Shown: positions 1-12,016, counted from the first letter of the stretch. The stretch: DNA of 64,000 nt from Capsulimonas corticalis (GCF_003574315.2 NZ_AP025739.1:4464001-4528000), one strand, 5' to 3'. Translations and numbers: made by a program. Notes: generated by a model from the letters alone, not told the origin.

Positions 1-689
1 GAGATCAAGGTGATGGAGAACGAGCGGCGCCAGAGCGCGAGCGCGACATCCCATGAGATCGGCCGCTATCAGCAGCTCGTGATGCGCTGCGAGGACCTGA
101 AGGCGCAGAAGGTTGTGAAAGAAGCGGCGCTGCTCGCGGCCAAGAAAGAGCAGGAGATCCACGACCAGCTTGCCAAGGCCTTCGGCAAAAAGGGCGTGCA
201 GGCGCTGATTATCGAGAACGCCATTCCGGAGATCCAGGAAGAAGCCAATCGATTGCTGGAGCGGCTGACCGATGGCGATATGACGATTTACTTTGAGACG
301 CTGCGCGAGGCGAAGTCCAAGAAGGACACGCCGATCGAGACGCTGGATATCAAGGTCAGCGACAGTCTCGGCACGCGGCCGCTGGAGATGTATTCGGGAG
401 GAGAGGGGTTCCGGGCGGCGTTCGCCCTGCGGATCGCGCTGTCCAAGCTGCTGGCGCGGCGCGCCGGCGCCAAGCTGCAAACACTGATCATCGACGAAGG
501 GTTCGGCACACAGGACGGCAAGGGGCGCGAGCGTCTTGTGGACGCCCTGAACGCGATCAAAGAAGACTTCGAGAAGATCATCGTGATCACGCACATCGAT
601 GAACTGAAAGACGCCTTCGCCTCGCGCGTCGAGATCGTGAAGACGCCGATGGGGTCGCAGATCACGATCATGGAGGGGGCTTCGGGCTG

Positions 690-690
<1 letters not shown>
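1..690 (+). CDS. SbcC/Rad50-type SMC-like ATPase, C-terminal part (5' truncated by window)
   Basis: The reading frame is open from the first base, so the gene begins upstream. The visible 229 residues are a coiled-coil exit (charged, Ala/Glu/Lys rich) followed by the C-terminal ABC half-domain: signature YSGGEGFRAAFALR, Walker B LIIDEGFGTQD, and a switch His in VITHIDEL. This layout is that of SbcC/Rad50 exonuclease ATPases, which pair with SbcD/Mre11 to process DNA ends and hairpins. The sbcD partner would be expected upstream and cannot be seen. The stop codon overlaps the next start by one base. A RecF/RecN-type SMC is less likely because of the exact signature and Walker B wording. Confidence 0.85.
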
Positions 691-3613
<2,923 letters not shown>

Positions 3614-3638
3614 ATCCACACGCTAAGGAACGTATGCT

Positions 3639-4289
3639 ATGACGCCGCCCGACCAGCCCGCGCCGCCGTCCGCACCACCTGTCTGGCCCCCTTCGTCTGT
3701 TCCCGATGCCGGTGTCTGGCCGCCAGCTCCTATCTCCGACGCTCCCGGCTTTGTTTACGGCAGCTGCATTGTGCCTTTTAGCACTCTGTTTCTACGCATC
3801 AAAGGCTCGGTGTCGGATTTTCGCACCGGATCGATCGAAGTTCAGCAGGCGGGTCTCTCTGTCATGGGGAAGGCCGTTCCCAATGCGGAAACACAAATTC
3901 CGATCCTGATTGTCGCTGCGCTCCTGCGAGTTGGATGGCTCTTAGCCGTGCTCGTCATGGAGTATGGTTTTCGAAAAAGCAAATGGCTTGTAATTCCTTG
4001 GGAGAATATACAACAGGTTGGACTGGTTCCCAATAAGAGCCGGGTCTGCCTCGTGTTTGACGCGCCGAACGACAAAGGAGTTGTCAAAACTTTCTCACTG
4101 GCGTTTAAGCTCGCTCCCGAGCAATACACGCAGTTTGTAAGCGCGGTGAAACCGTTCGTGACGGACCGAATTGGGCCGTCCAATCTGATACGTTGGAATT
4201 CGCCGGGCGTAGTGATGTTCTTAACGGTCTTCGCCATTGCGCTTACAGTCGTCATCGTAATCGGCGCAATAAAGTTTTTGCAGCATTGA
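3639..4289 (+). CDS. Hypothetical membrane protein with Pro-rich N-terminus
   Basis: 216 residues. The first ~40 are Pro/Ala rich and disordered-looking (PPDQPAPPSAPPVWPP), with two hydrophobic segments: about 87-108 (ILIVAALLRVGWLLAVLVM) and the C-terminal 190-212 (MFLTVFAIALTVVIVIG). The middle (about 118-175) looks like a soluble beta-rich domain resembling PH-like folds (WLVIPWENIQQVGLVPN), but I cannot assign a family. Base composition is visibly less GC-rich than obg and proB. It lies between proB and nadD with short gaps and is probably cotranscribed. Confidence 0.65.
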   Translation: MTPPDQPAPPSAPPVWPPSSVPDAGVWPPAPISDAPGFVYGSCIVPFSTLFLRIKGSVSDFRTGSIEVQQAGLSVMGKAVPNAETQIPILIVAALLRVGWLLAVLVMEYGFRKSKWLVIPWENIQQVGLVPNKSRVCLVFDAPNDKGVVKTFSLAFKLAPEQYTQFVSAVKPFVTDRIGPSNLIRWNSPGVVMFLTVFAIALTVVIVIGAIKFLQH

Positions 4290-4299
4290 GAGGTCGTCA

Positions 4300-4914
4300 G
4301 TGATTTCACGTGTGGGCATCATGGGCGGCACATTCGATCCCATTCACTTCGGTCATTTGCTCATGGCCGAAGAAGCGCGTCAGGCGTTTGCGCTGGACGA
4401 AGTCGTCTTTGTTCCAAATGGCCGTCCTGCCCATAAGAAGGCGTATCTTGTCAGCTCTCCGGAGGACAGATATGCGATGACGCGGCTTGCGACCGAGTCC
4501 AATCCTCAATTCACCTGCTCCCGGATCGAGATCGACCGTCCCGGTCCGTCCTATGCGATCGATACGATCCGCGCGTTTCGCGAGCAGTACACCCACCTCG
4601 ACGCCCTTTACTTCATCACCGGCGCCGACGCCATCCTCCAAATCCTCACCTGGCGCGAGTACGACAAGCTGGTGGAGGCGTGCCAGTTTATCGCCGTCAC
4701 ACGCCCCGGCTTTTCGCTGGAGCGTCTCTCGGAGCTTGCCGACAAGAACTTCCTCGACCACGTCTCATTCCTGCCGATCCCCGGTTTGGACATCTCCAGC
4801 ACCGACATTCGCGTGCGCATTCATCAGCGGCGCAGCATTCGCTATCTCTGCCCGGACAGTATTGTGGATTATATCGAAGATTCGGGGCTGTATCGCCCGC
4901 ATGAGATGGAGTAA
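4300..4914 (+). CDS. nadD: Nicotinate-nucleotide adenylyltransferase
   Basis: 204 residues; GTG start with an upstream GAGAGG ribosome site. Makes deamido-NAD from nicotinate mononucleotide and ATP. The nucleotidyltransferase core shows GGTFDPIHFGHL near the N-terminus (the HxGH motif appears as HFGH), the ADAILQILTW stretch, and the closing SSTDIRVRI motif (ISSTxIR). Length is normal. In many genomes nadD lies after obg/proB as here, usually with rsfS next, but no rsfS follows; a convergent MgtC gene does. Confidence 0.95.
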   Translation: MISRVGIMGGTFDPIHFGHLLMAEEARQAFALDEVVFVPNGRPAHKKAYLVSSPEDRYAMTRLATESNPQFTCSRIEIDRPGPSYAIDTIRAFREQYTHLDALYFITGADAILQILTWREYDKLVEACQFIAVTRPGFSLERLSELADKNFLDHVSFLPIPGLDISSTDIRVRIHQRRSIRYLCPDSIVDYIEDSGLYRPHEME

Positions 4915-4946
4915 GGAGCAAAGCTGCGGCCTATTCCGTGAAGCTC

Positions 4947-5609
4947 CTATTCGGTCCAGTGGAAATGGATAACTTCGGGACGTTTTTTGAGGAGTTCGTC
5001 GAGGTCGTCGCGATTGGTGTTACGCTTCATGACCAGCTCCAGCCGCACGATGAGGCTGTCCGGGGCCTGGCTGAAGCTGATGTCGCGCGTGCGTGTCCCA
5101 TGTTCCCGCAGCGCGTCGAGCAGCGCGCGCATTCGAGATAGCGCGTCATCGCCCGTGGCGAGCACCAGATTGAGTTCCTGGCGCTTTCGCTCCCGATTGA
5201 GCGTCGATTCCAATCGGTTCAAGACGGTAAGGGTAATCAGCACGATCCCGGTCGCTACGGCGGCAAGCGCGGCGGTCTCGCCGCCGTAGCCAATCGCAAT
5301 CCCCAGCCCCGCCACCACCCACACGCTGGCCGCCGTCGTCAGGCCGCGCACGAGGCCGCTGTTATCGCGCATGATGCAGCCGGCGCCGAGAAATCCGATC
5401 CCCGTCACGATCTGCGCCGCGATCCGCCCTCCGCCATTCGTTCCCGTACGATCGACAATCGCAATCAGCGCCGCGCCGACGCACACCAAAATATGCGTCC
5501 GCAGTCCCGCCGGTCGTTCGTGTCGCTCTCGCTCCCAGCCGACCAAACCGCCCAGCAGGGCGGCGAGGAATAGGAGAGCGGCGAGTTCAATGATGGGGTG
5601 TTGGTGCAT
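4947..5609 (-). CDS. MgtC/SapB family membrane protein
   Basis: 220 residues. The N-terminal ~140 form the MgtC/SapB membrane domain, with four to five hydrophobic helices and the family motifs GGLVGWERE, PAGLRTHILVCVGAALI and TGIGFLGAGCIM. The C-terminal ~80 residues are a soluble regulatory-type domain resembling ACT. MgtC homologues are linked to growth at low magnesium and modulation of the F-ATPase; the substrate, if any, is unknown. It converges on nadD (32-base gap), and its 5' side faces repeat element A1, so it is probably monocistronic. Confidence 0.88.
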   Translation of the reverse strand: MHQHPIIELAALLFLAALLGGLVGWERERHERPAGLRTHILVCVGAALIAIVDRTGTNGGGRIAAQIVTGIGFLGAGCIMRDNSGLVRGLTTAASVWVVAGLGIAIGYGGETAALAAVATGIVLITLTVLNRLESTLNRERKRQELNLVLATGDDALSRMRALLDALREHGTRTRDISFSQAPDSLIVRLELVMKRNTNRDDLDELLKKRPEVIHFHWTE

Positions 5610-5663
5610 TTACAAACTCGCCATTGGCGTAGCGCCGCTCCCGGATGACCTACCTCCGCCTTC

Positions 5664-5893
5664 GCGCTTCCCCGGCAAACCCACCCCCGGCCTTCGGCCC
5701 CGGCAAACCCACCCCGGCCCTGCGGGCCACCCCTCCCGCCGACGGGAAGGGTTCGTAGGATTGTCTCTGACGAGGGCTGCCTGCGATAACACACTCTAAA
5801 ACAACCCTTCCCGTCGGCGGGAGGGGTGGCCCGCAGGGCCGGGGTGGGTTTGCCGGGGCCGAAGCGCCGGCGGTAGGTTTGCCGGGGAAGCGC
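5664..5893. repeat. Palindromic repeat, family A copy 1
   Basis: A perfect 52-bp inverted repeat (5702-5753 against 5803-5854) flanks a 49-bp core (5754-5802). Outside it, a second imperfect pair built from units like GGCAAACCCACCCCGGCC extends the palindrome to about 5664-5893. The core reads TAGGATTG, then GCTGCCTGCGATAACACAC, and recurs nearly unchanged in copies at 14808, 25751 and 44357. No ORF with plausible coding character lies inside. It fills the gap between the 5' end of the MgtC gene and the 3' end of proS. Confidence 0.9.
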
Positions 5894-5942
5894 CTGGATA
5901 GTTACCCGGAGGGGGGCGAAGGCCGAGGCTGAGGGCCACGCT

Positions 5943-7685
5943 TCACACCACGTGCGTGTCTACGCTCGCCTGGATCTCGTCCTTCAATTGCTTCACCAAC
6001 CCGAGCACGTGCGCGGCGGCGTCGGCGATGGGGACGGCTTGTTTGGAGTTGCGGTCGCGGCGCAGGCCGATCTCCAGCGCGCCGCCGTCGGCGACGCCTT
6101 TGCCGACAGTGACTTTGACCGGGACGCCGATCAGGTCGCCGTCTTTGAACTTAACGCCGGGGCGCTCGACGCGGTCGTCGAGCAGGACGTCCAGGCCGGA
6201 GGCTTTCAGCGTAGTATAGAGCGTTTCGGCGGCTTCGGTCTGGGCCGGATCGGCGGGATTGACCAGGATGATCGTGACGGCGAAGGGCGCGATGGTGATC
6301 GGCCAGACGATGCCGTCGGCGTCGTGGTGCTGTTCGATGGCGGCGGCGAAGGTGCGGGAGACGCCCAGGCCGTAGCAGCCCATTTCAAACTCTTTGGCGG
6401 CGCCGTCCACATCGTCGTACTCGGCGTGCATGGAGGCGCTGTACTTTTTGCCCAGATAGAACACGTGGCCGACTTCGATGCCGCGCTCGGTGTAGAGGAC
6501 GCCGCTGGCGTCGATGGGGCTCTGGTCGCCGGCGACGGCGGTGCGCAGGTCGAGATACTCTGGCGCGGGGAAGTCCCGGCCCGGCAGGACGTGCTGGAAG
6601 TGCGCGTCGGCTTTGTTCGCGCCGGTGACGCCGTCGCGGACGGTCGCCACTTCGCGGTCGGCGATGATCCGCACGGAGGCGGGCAGGCCAACAGGGCCGG
6701 CGAAGCCGACGGGAGCGCCGGTGACGCGCTCAACCACGGCGGGATCCGCGAGGCGCGCGGGGCCGCCCAGTGTTCGTCCCAGTTTCGCTTCATTCAGCTC
6801 GCGGTCGCCGCGAACAAGGGCGACTACGGGAGATCCGTCGGGCGCGAGGAAGACGAGCGTCTTGATCAGGCGCTTTGCATCGACCTTCAGGAAGGCCGAA
6901 ACCTCTTCGATCGTCTTGACGCCGGGCGTGGAGACTTCCGAGAAGGCCGGGACTTCCGCGTCGGGCGCTTCAGCGGGAACGGGGATCGCTTCGCAGCGCT
7001 CGGCGTTCGCGGCGTACCCGGTGACGCTGCACCGAAGCACGGTATCTTCGCCGTCCTCGGACAGGACCATGAACTCTTCGCTCAGCGAGCCGCCGATGGC
7101 GCCCGAATCCGCCTGGATCGCGATCGAGGCCAGGCCGCAGCGGGTGAACATGCGGCCAAAGGACTCGCGGACCTTTTTGTAAGCGACCAGGGCGTCGTCT
7201 TCACTGCGGTCGAACGAATAAGCGTCCAGCATCAAGAACTCGCGACCGCGGATCAGGCCGCCGCGCGGGCGGGGCTCGTTGCGGAACTTCGTCTGGATCT
7301 GGTAACCCAGGAACGGAAGCTGCTTGTACGACTTGATGGTGTTGCGGACGACGTCCGTGATGACCTCTTCGTGCGTGAAGCCCAGAAAATAATCGTGTGG
7401 CTTCGCGGTGAACAGCACATCGACTTTATCGCGGCCCGATTCTTCGAGCAGCTCGCGCGGGACGAGCGCCGGGAAGAAGAATTCGTTGCCGTTGATATGC
7501 TCCATCTCTTCGCGCAGGATGTTCGAAATCTTGTTGATGACGCGCAGGCCCAGCGGCAGATAGGAGTAGACGCCGCTGGCGAGCGGACGGATAAATCCCG
7601 CCCGGAGCAAAAGTCGGTGGCTGATAAGCTCGGCGTCCTTGGGAGCCTCGCGGAGTGTCGGAATAAAGGCTTGAGTTGCGCGCAT
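5943..7685 (-). CDS. proS: Prolyl-tRNA synthetase (bacterial type with editing domain)
   Basis: 580 residues, the usual length for the bacterial form. Charges tRNA-Pro. Class II core with motif 1 near LASGVYSYLPLGLRV, motif 2 around FRNEPRPRGGLIRGREF, and motif 3 near GLGVSRTFAAAIEQ; about 180 residues between motifs 2 and 3 form the INS editing domain that removes mischarged Ala. The ORF extends further upstream, but MRATQAFIPTLREAP is the standard N-terminus and an AGGA ribosome site precedes ATG 7685. Last gene of the rpsB-to-proS operon, 22 bases after rseP. Confidence 0.96.
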   Translation of the reverse strand: MRATQAFIPTLREAPKDAELISHRLLLRAGFIRPLASGVYSYLPLGLRVINKISNILREEMEHINGNEFFFPALVPRELLEESGRDKVDVLFTAKPHDYFLGFTHEEVITDVVRNTIKSYKQLPFLGYQIQTKFRNEPRPRGGLIRGREFLMLDAYSFDRSEDDALVAYKKVRESFGRMFTRCGLASIAIQADSGAIGGSLSEEFMVLSEDGEDTVLRCSVTGYAANAERCEAIPVPAEAPDAEVPAFSEVSTPGVKTIEEVSAFLKVDAKRLIKTLVFLAPDGSPVVALVRGDRELNEAKLGRTLGGPARLADPAVVERVTGAPVGFAGPVGLPASVRIIADREVATVRDGVTGANKADAHFQHVLPGRDFPAPEYLDLRTAVAGDQSPIDASGVLYTERGIEVGHVFYLGKKYSASMHAEYDDVDGAAKEFEMGCYGLGVSRTFAAAIEQHHDADGIVWPITIAPFAVTIILVNPADPAQTEAAETLYTTLKASGLDVLLDDRVERPGVKFKDGDLIGVPVKVTVGKGVADGGALEIGLRRDRNSKQAVPIADAAAHVLGLVKQLKDEIQASVDTHVV

Positions 7686-7707
7686 GTTCTGTCCTGGTCG
7701 TCGCTTT

Positions 7708-9165
7708 CTACTGTGGAAGCTGGTGATGGATCGTGCGAAGGATATCGTTCGCATTGATCAAGATAAAGAGAGTGCCGATGATGACGAGGCCCGTCAGCAT
7801 AAACGCCTGCTGCTGGCGCTCGGTCAGCTTTTTGCCGCGCCGGACCCACTCGATGAAGAACGTCAGCAGGTGGCCGCCGTCGAGGATCGGAATGGGCAGC
7901 AGATTGAACAGCGCCAGGCTGATGGAAAGCTGCGCGGCCAGACTGACTTCCTCGTTGATGTTCACCTTCGAGGCGCGGGACGTCTCCTGGTACATACGGA
8001 TGACGCCGCCCGTCTGCTCGTGGAACTTGTGGCTTTTGATCAGCATGCCCAGGTTTTTGAACAGGAGCACGATCATTTCGTTGCCAAACTTGATGGAGTT
8101 GACAAAGCTGAGATGCTTGACCTCCGCATCCATCCCGAACTTCAATCCGCCGGGCGTGCGGATGGAGAACGTGGGCGTTGTGTCGGGTGTGGCGGCGGGA
8201 AGGACGGCGGGAAGCGGCTTGACATCGCCTTTTCGCACGACGTAGATCTTTGACTTTTGCCCCGCGTATTTTTTGAGCGCGTCGAGCGCCTCCGCCGGCG
8301 TTTGCAGCGCGTCGCTCGCCTCTTTGTCGGAGTCGGGAATGATAGCGCGCAGCTCGTCGCCCGCCGTCACGCCGAAGGCGGCGAGACCGCCAGGGTTGAT
8401 GACGTCCACAACGGTCATCGGCTTATGCGTGTCGTCGTCATAGAGCGGCTGCGGCGTCGCATGCAGAAGCTTCTCCTGACCGTTGCGCAGCACCGTGATG
8501 GCGATCGGCTTGTTGAGGCTGTGGCGGATGGTGTCCACCATCTCGGCGCCGTTGGTGATCGGCTTATCGTCGATCTTGACGATCGTATCGCCCGTCAGCA
8601 GGCCGGCTTTGAACCCTTCGCCGCCGGGCATGACGACCGCGACGCGGTTCAGCGTCTTGCCGGCGGAGACGCCGACCGTCCAGCCCATCAGGCAGAAGAT
8701 GGCGTAGCCGAGAATAAACGACATAACCGGGCCGGCGAGAATGGTGAGCGAGCGCATCCAGAGCGGCTTGGCGTTGAAACCGTCCGCTTCGTTGTAAGGC
8801 TCCAGCTCGGGCGTGTTCTCGGCGACCAGCGGGATCTCAGCGGCGTCGGGGTCGTCCTTACGCCCGAGCAGCTTTTCCTTGGCGACATTGATCGGCTCCT
8901 CATCGGCGTCCATGCCGGCGATTTTGACGAAGCCGCCGATCGGCAGCATACGGACATTATATTCCGTGTTCCCGCGCTTCGCGACCCGCCAGATCCGCTT
9001 GCCCATGCCGACGCTGAAGTCGTCGACACGCATGCCGCACATGCGCGCCACGATGAAGTGTCCCCACTCGTGCGCGACGACGAGGATGCTGAGGATAATC
9101 AGCAGGACAATGACATGCTGGAGATTTTCGAATATCGCCTGAAAACTGGGAAAATGAAAATTCAT
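7708..9165 (-). CDS. rseP: Site-2 intramembrane metalloprotease RseP/RasP
   Basis: 485 residues. Zinc motif HEWGH in transmembrane helix 1 (VVAHEWGHFIVARMCG), a PDZ region in the middle (two PDZ-like stretches around GEGFKAGLLTGDTIVKID and LAAFGVTAGDELRAI), and the second active-site helix NLLPIPILDGGH near the C-terminus. Such proteases cut membrane-bound anti-sigma factors and signal-peptide remnants. Start at 9165 is set by a 4-base ATGA overlap with the dxr stop and a GGAG site; a start 21 bases upstream is less likely. Cotranscribed with dxr and proS. Confidence 0.94.
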   Translation of the reverse strand: MNFHFPSFQAIFENLQHVIVLLIILSILVVAHEWGHFIVARMCGMRVDDFSVGMGKRIWRVAKRGNTEYNVRMLPIGGFVKIAGMDADEEPINVAKEKLLGRKDDPDAAEIPLVAENTPELEPYNEADGFNAKPLWMRSLTILAGPVMSFILGYAIFCLMGWTVGVSAGKTLNRVAVVMPGGEGFKAGLLTGDTIVKIDDKPITNGAEMVDTIRHSLNKPIAITVLRNGQEKLLHATPQPLYDDDTHKPMTVVDVINPGGLAAFGVTAGDELRAIIPDSDKEASDALQTPAEALDALKKYAGQKSKIYVVRKGDVKPLPAVLPAATPDTTPTFSIRTPGGLKFGMDAEVKHLSFVNSIKFGNEMIVLLFKNLGMLIKSHKFHEQTGGVIRMYQETSRASKVNINEEVSLAAQLSISLALFNLLPIPILDGGHLLTFFIEWVRRGKKLTERQQQAFMLTGLVIIGTLFILINANDILRTIHHQLPQ

Positions 9166-10310
9166 CGCTCCGCCGCTCCGTTCCATTGCAGGCTGGGATC
9201 TTCATTGATCAGTTGAGTCACCGTCAGCCGCGCCCACTGGTCCGCCGCCGCGATTTGATCGAGATCCGGGTTTTCCAGTGGCCGATGCGCATGCATCGTC
9301 CGTTCTACTAATGTCATTATAGCAGGAAATGTAATCTTGGCGTCCAGAAACTGGGCCACCGCCGCCTCGTTGGCGGCGTTCAGCACCGCCGGCAGCGCGC
9401 CTCCCGCAGCGCCGGCGTCGCGCGCCAACCGAAGACTGGGGAAGCGGTTCGTGTCCGGCGCTTCAAAGGTCAGCGGCTTCGCCAACTGCGTCATATCCAT
9501 GCGCGGCAGGCCGGAATCGACGCGCTCGGGATAGAGCAGCGCATATTGGATGGGGAGGCGCATGTCCGGCAGGCCGAGCTGCGCGATTACCGCGCCGTCG
9601 TGGTACTCCACCAGGGAATGCACCACGCTCTGGGGATGAATGACGACTTCCACTTGCTCCATGGGGATATCGAACAGCCAGCGCGCCTCGATCGTCTCCA
9701 GCCCCTTGTTCATCAGGGTGGCGCTGTCGATGGTGATCTTGCGGCCCATCGACGGCCAGGTTGGATGGTTAAGCGCGTCGACAATGCTTACCGACTCCAT
9801 GCGCTCCTTCGTCCACTCACGAAAGGGGCCGCCGGAAGCCGTGAGCAAAATTTTGGCGACGGAATTGTCGGGAGCGCCCTGCAAGCATTGGAAGATCGCG
9901 GAGTGCTCGCTGTCGATTGGCAAAAGCCGCGCGCCGCTTTCGCGCGCCGTGCGCGTGACGATCTCGCCGGCCGCCACCAGCACTTCTTTCGTCGCCAGCG
10001 CGATATCCTTGCCCCGCCTCAGCGCCGCGACGGTGGCGCGCGTGCCGACAGCGCCGGCGACGGAGACGACCACGATGTCCGCATCCGGATGCGTCGCGAG
10101 ACGCTCCAAATTTGCCTCATCGCCGCACTCGATCCATTCGGGCGACACGCCGAACTCGTCGGCCTGCTGCTTCAGCAGCTCGACGTTGCGATGTCCGGAA
10201 AGGGCGACGATTTGGAGACGTTCGGGAAGGCGGCGGACAATGTCGAGGGTTTGCGTGCCGATACTGCCGGTGGATCCGAGGATAACGAGTTTTTTGATGC
10301 CGTCTTGCAA
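9162..10310 (-). CDS. dxr: 1-deoxy-D-xylulose 5-phosphate reductoisomerase
   Basis: 382 residues. Second step of the MEP isoprenoid pathway: NADPH-dependent conversion of DXP to MEP. NADPH-binding LGSTGSIGTQTLDIV at the N-terminus, LLPIDSEHSAIFQ (metal site), TASGGPFREW, and HPTWPSMGRKITIDSATLMNKGLE, all canonical. Stop overlaps the rseP start. The uppS gene upstream is separated by 267 bases that hold hairpins and a MITE-like element; many bacteria have cdsA in that slot. Confidence 0.97.
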   Translation of the reverse strand: MQDGIKKLVILGSTGSIGTQTLDIVRRLPERLQIVALSGHRNVELLKQQADEFGVSPEWIECGDEANLERLATHPDADIVVVSVAGAVGTRATVAALRRGKDIALATKEVLVAAGEIVTRTARESGARLLPIDSEHSAIFQCLQGAPDNSVAKILLTASGGPFREWTKERMESVSIVDALNHPTWPSMGRKITIDSATLMNKGLETIEARWLFDIPMEQVEVVIHPQSVVHSLVEYHDGAVIAQLGLPDMRLPIQYALLYPERVDSGLPRMDMTQLAKPLTFEAPDTNRFPSLRLARDAGAAGGALPAVLNAANEAAVAQFLDAKITFPAIMTLVERTMHAHRPLENPDLDQIAAADQWARLTVTQLINEDPSLQWNGAAER

Positions 10311-10407
10311 AGTGCGCTTGCCGCCTTATTTTTGCGCCTGAGGCGCAAGGCCGTCGGGGTGGTTTAGCCGTTAGTTAACTTAATTCTTGCGCTTTGCGCA
10401 AGTGGCT

Positions 10408-10548
10408 GGCGAATGAATTCGCGCCTAAAAATACGGTCACCCGCCTGCGCGGGTTCAGATTTTGCGCCGAAGGCGCTTGTCTCAATGCCGTAGGCTCTGA
10501 AGTCCACGCAGGTGGACGGCTGTACTTTTAGGCGCGAATTTATTCGCC
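10408..10548. mobile_element. MITE-like element with ~27-bp terminal inverted repeats
   Basis: The left end 10408-10434 and right end 10522-10548 are imperfect inverted repeats (two mismatches in 27; each contains TTCGCGCCTAAAA or its complement). Inside are further hairpins (CCCGCCTGCGCGGG, GTCCACGCAGGTGGAC) and no ORF. Size ~141 bp. It lies between uppS and dxr, near two other small hairpins of the TTGCGC/GCGCAA type (10333-10402). No second copy is visible in this window, so mobility is inferred from structure alone. Confidence 0.65.
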
Positions 10549-10577
10549 GGCTTCTTTGTTGTCGATGATCTGACCGT

Positions 10578-11393
10578 CTACGGATTCACCACCGCGCCGA
10601 ACTTGCGCACGCGCATCTGGTAGTCTTCGATGGCCTGAACGAGGTGCTCGGCGCTGAAGTCCGGCCAGAGGGTGGGGGTGACCCACATTTCGGAGTAGGC
10701 GATCTCCCAGAGCAGGAAGTTCGAGACGCGAAGCTCTCCGGCGGTGCGGATCATCAGGTCGGGATCGGGCATATCCGGCGCGTAAAGGTTTGCCGAGATA
10801 TCGTCTTCCGTGATCTTCGCGGGATCGATCTCGCCGCGCGCCGCCGCTTCCGCCAATTTTCGTACGGCGTCCACGATCTCCGCGCGGCCTCCGTAGTTCA
10901 GGGCGAGGTTTAGCACAAGGCCGGGATTCTTTTCCGTGAGGGCTTCGGCGCGCTCGATCTCCTTGCGCAGGGAGGGCGTCAGTTCCAGGCGGCGTCCGAG
11001 GAATCGCATGCGAATGCCGTTCTCGTGCAGCTCCGCCAGCTCGTTGCGGGTCGCCTTTTCGATCAGGGCCATCAAGCCGTCCGTCTCGTGCTTGGGACGG
11101 CGCCAATTTTCGTTGGAGAATACGTAAAGGGTGAGATACTTCACGCCGAGGTCGGAGGCGGCGCGGACGATCTTTTTGGTCGTCTTATAACCTTCCGCGT
11201 GTCCCAGAAGTCGGGAGGGAAGGTGATGCTTGCGCGCCCAGCGTCCGTTGCCGTCCATGATGACGGCAACGTGCTCGGGCATGCGCGAGGGATCCAGCCG
11301 CTCTCGGAGACGCTTGGTCTCGCGGGTTTCGGCGGTATCCGAGGAATGATGGACGGTCGCGGAGGCGCCGTTCTGCGCGTTCTGGGATCCCAT
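10578..11393 (-). CDS. uppS: Isoprenyl (undecaprenyl) diphosphate synthase, cis type
   Basis: 271 residues. Builds the C55 lipid carrier for peptidoglycan from FPP and IPP. Hallmarks: HVAVIMDGNGRWA with the catalytic Asp, GHAEGYKT, YVFSNENWRRP, LALNYGGRAEI, and RTAGELRVSNFLLWEIAYSE. An extra ~35-residue polar N-terminal tail precedes the core. It starts 5 bases after the frr stop. No cdsA follows, unlike the common frr-uppS-cdsA-dxr order. Confidence 0.95.
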   Translation of the reverse strand: MGSQNAQNGASATVHHSSDTAETRETKRLRERLDPSRMPEHVAVIMDGNGRWARKHHLPSRLLGHAEGYKTTKKIVRAASDLGVKYLTLYVFSNENWRRPKHETDGLMALIEKATRNELAELHENGIRMRFLGRRLELTPSLRKEIERAEALTEKNPGLVLNLALNYGGRAEIVDAVRKLAEAAARGEIDPAKITEDDISANLYAPDMPDPDLMIRTAGELRVSNFLLWEIAYSEMWVTPTLWPDFSAEHLVQAIEDYQMRVRKFGAVVNP

Positions 11394-11398
11394 AGATC

Positions 11399-11959
11399 TC
11401 AGACTTCCAGCAGTTCGGCCTCTTTGGCCTTGGCGATATGATCGACTTCGGAGACGTACTTGTCGGTCAGCTTCTGGATTTGATCCTGAAAGCGCTTCGC
11501 TTCGTCTTCAGACGCTTCGTTCTTCTTCACCAGCGCCTTGGACTGATCGTTGACATCGCGCCGGATGTTGCGGATCGAGACGCGGCCTTCCTCGGTCTTC
11601 TTGTTGAGGACCTTGACGAACTCCTTGCGGCGCTCTTCCGTCAGCGGCGGAATGGAGAGGCGCAGGCTGGAGCCGTCGTTGACGGGGTTGATGTTGATAT
11701 CGGAGTTCTTGATCGCCTTTTCAATCGCGGCGACTGCGCCGCGGTCGTAGGGGGTGATCACGAGCTGGCGAGATTCCGGAACGCTGATCGTCGCGAGCTG
11801 ATTGATCGGCGTTTGCGTTCCGTAATAATCGGCGGTGATGCCGTCGAGAAGAGTAGGGTTGGCGCGCCCGGTGCGGATGGTGGCGAAGTCATTTTGCGTC
11901 GCCTCCACCGTCTTCTTCATCTTCTGCTCGGCTTCCTTAGCTAAGTCACTGAGGCTCAT
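11399..11959 (-). CDS. frr: Ribosome recycling factor
   Basis: 186 residues, the normal length. Splits post-termination ribosomes with EF-G. The typical central block FATIRTGRANPTLLDG and C-terminal RRDVNDQSKALVKKNEASED are present. The ORF is open upstream, but MSLSDLAKEAEQKMKK matches family N-termini and a GGAG ribosome site sits 10 bases before ATG 11959. Preceded by pyrH and followed closely by uppS in the same operon. Confidence 0.96.
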   Translation of the reverse strand: MSLSDLAKEAEQKMKKTVEATQNDFATIRTGRANPTLLDGITADYYGTQTPINQLATISVPESRQLVITPYDRGAVAAIEKAIKNSDININPVNDGSSLRLSIPPLTEERRKEFVKVLNKKTEEGRVSIRNIRRDVNDQSKALVKKNEASEDEAKRFQDQIQKLTDKYVSEVDHIAKAKEAELLEV

Positions 11960-12016
11960 TCGGTACATTCTCCAGAGGACATGTGAAAAAAGCGTTCGCT
12001 TGGGAACCTTCATTAA

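Noticed and set aside
4301-4317. Possible parS site (TTTCACGTG)
   Set aside because: Only half of the TGTTTCACGTGAAACA palindrome matches, and it lies inside the nadD start; not supported.
5371-5799. Short plus-strand ORFs over the 5' end of the MgtC gene and repeat A1
   Set aside because: Proline/Arg-rich translations of GC-rich repeat DNA; the minus strand codes for MgtC.
5952-7757. 601-codon plus-strand frame opposite proS
   Set aside because: Antisense shadow from high-GC codon bias; the minus strand encodes a complete prolyl-tRNA synthetase. Similar long antisense frames opposite the TrxR fusion (15105-16727), dxr, lpdA, tuf and rel were rejected for the same reason.
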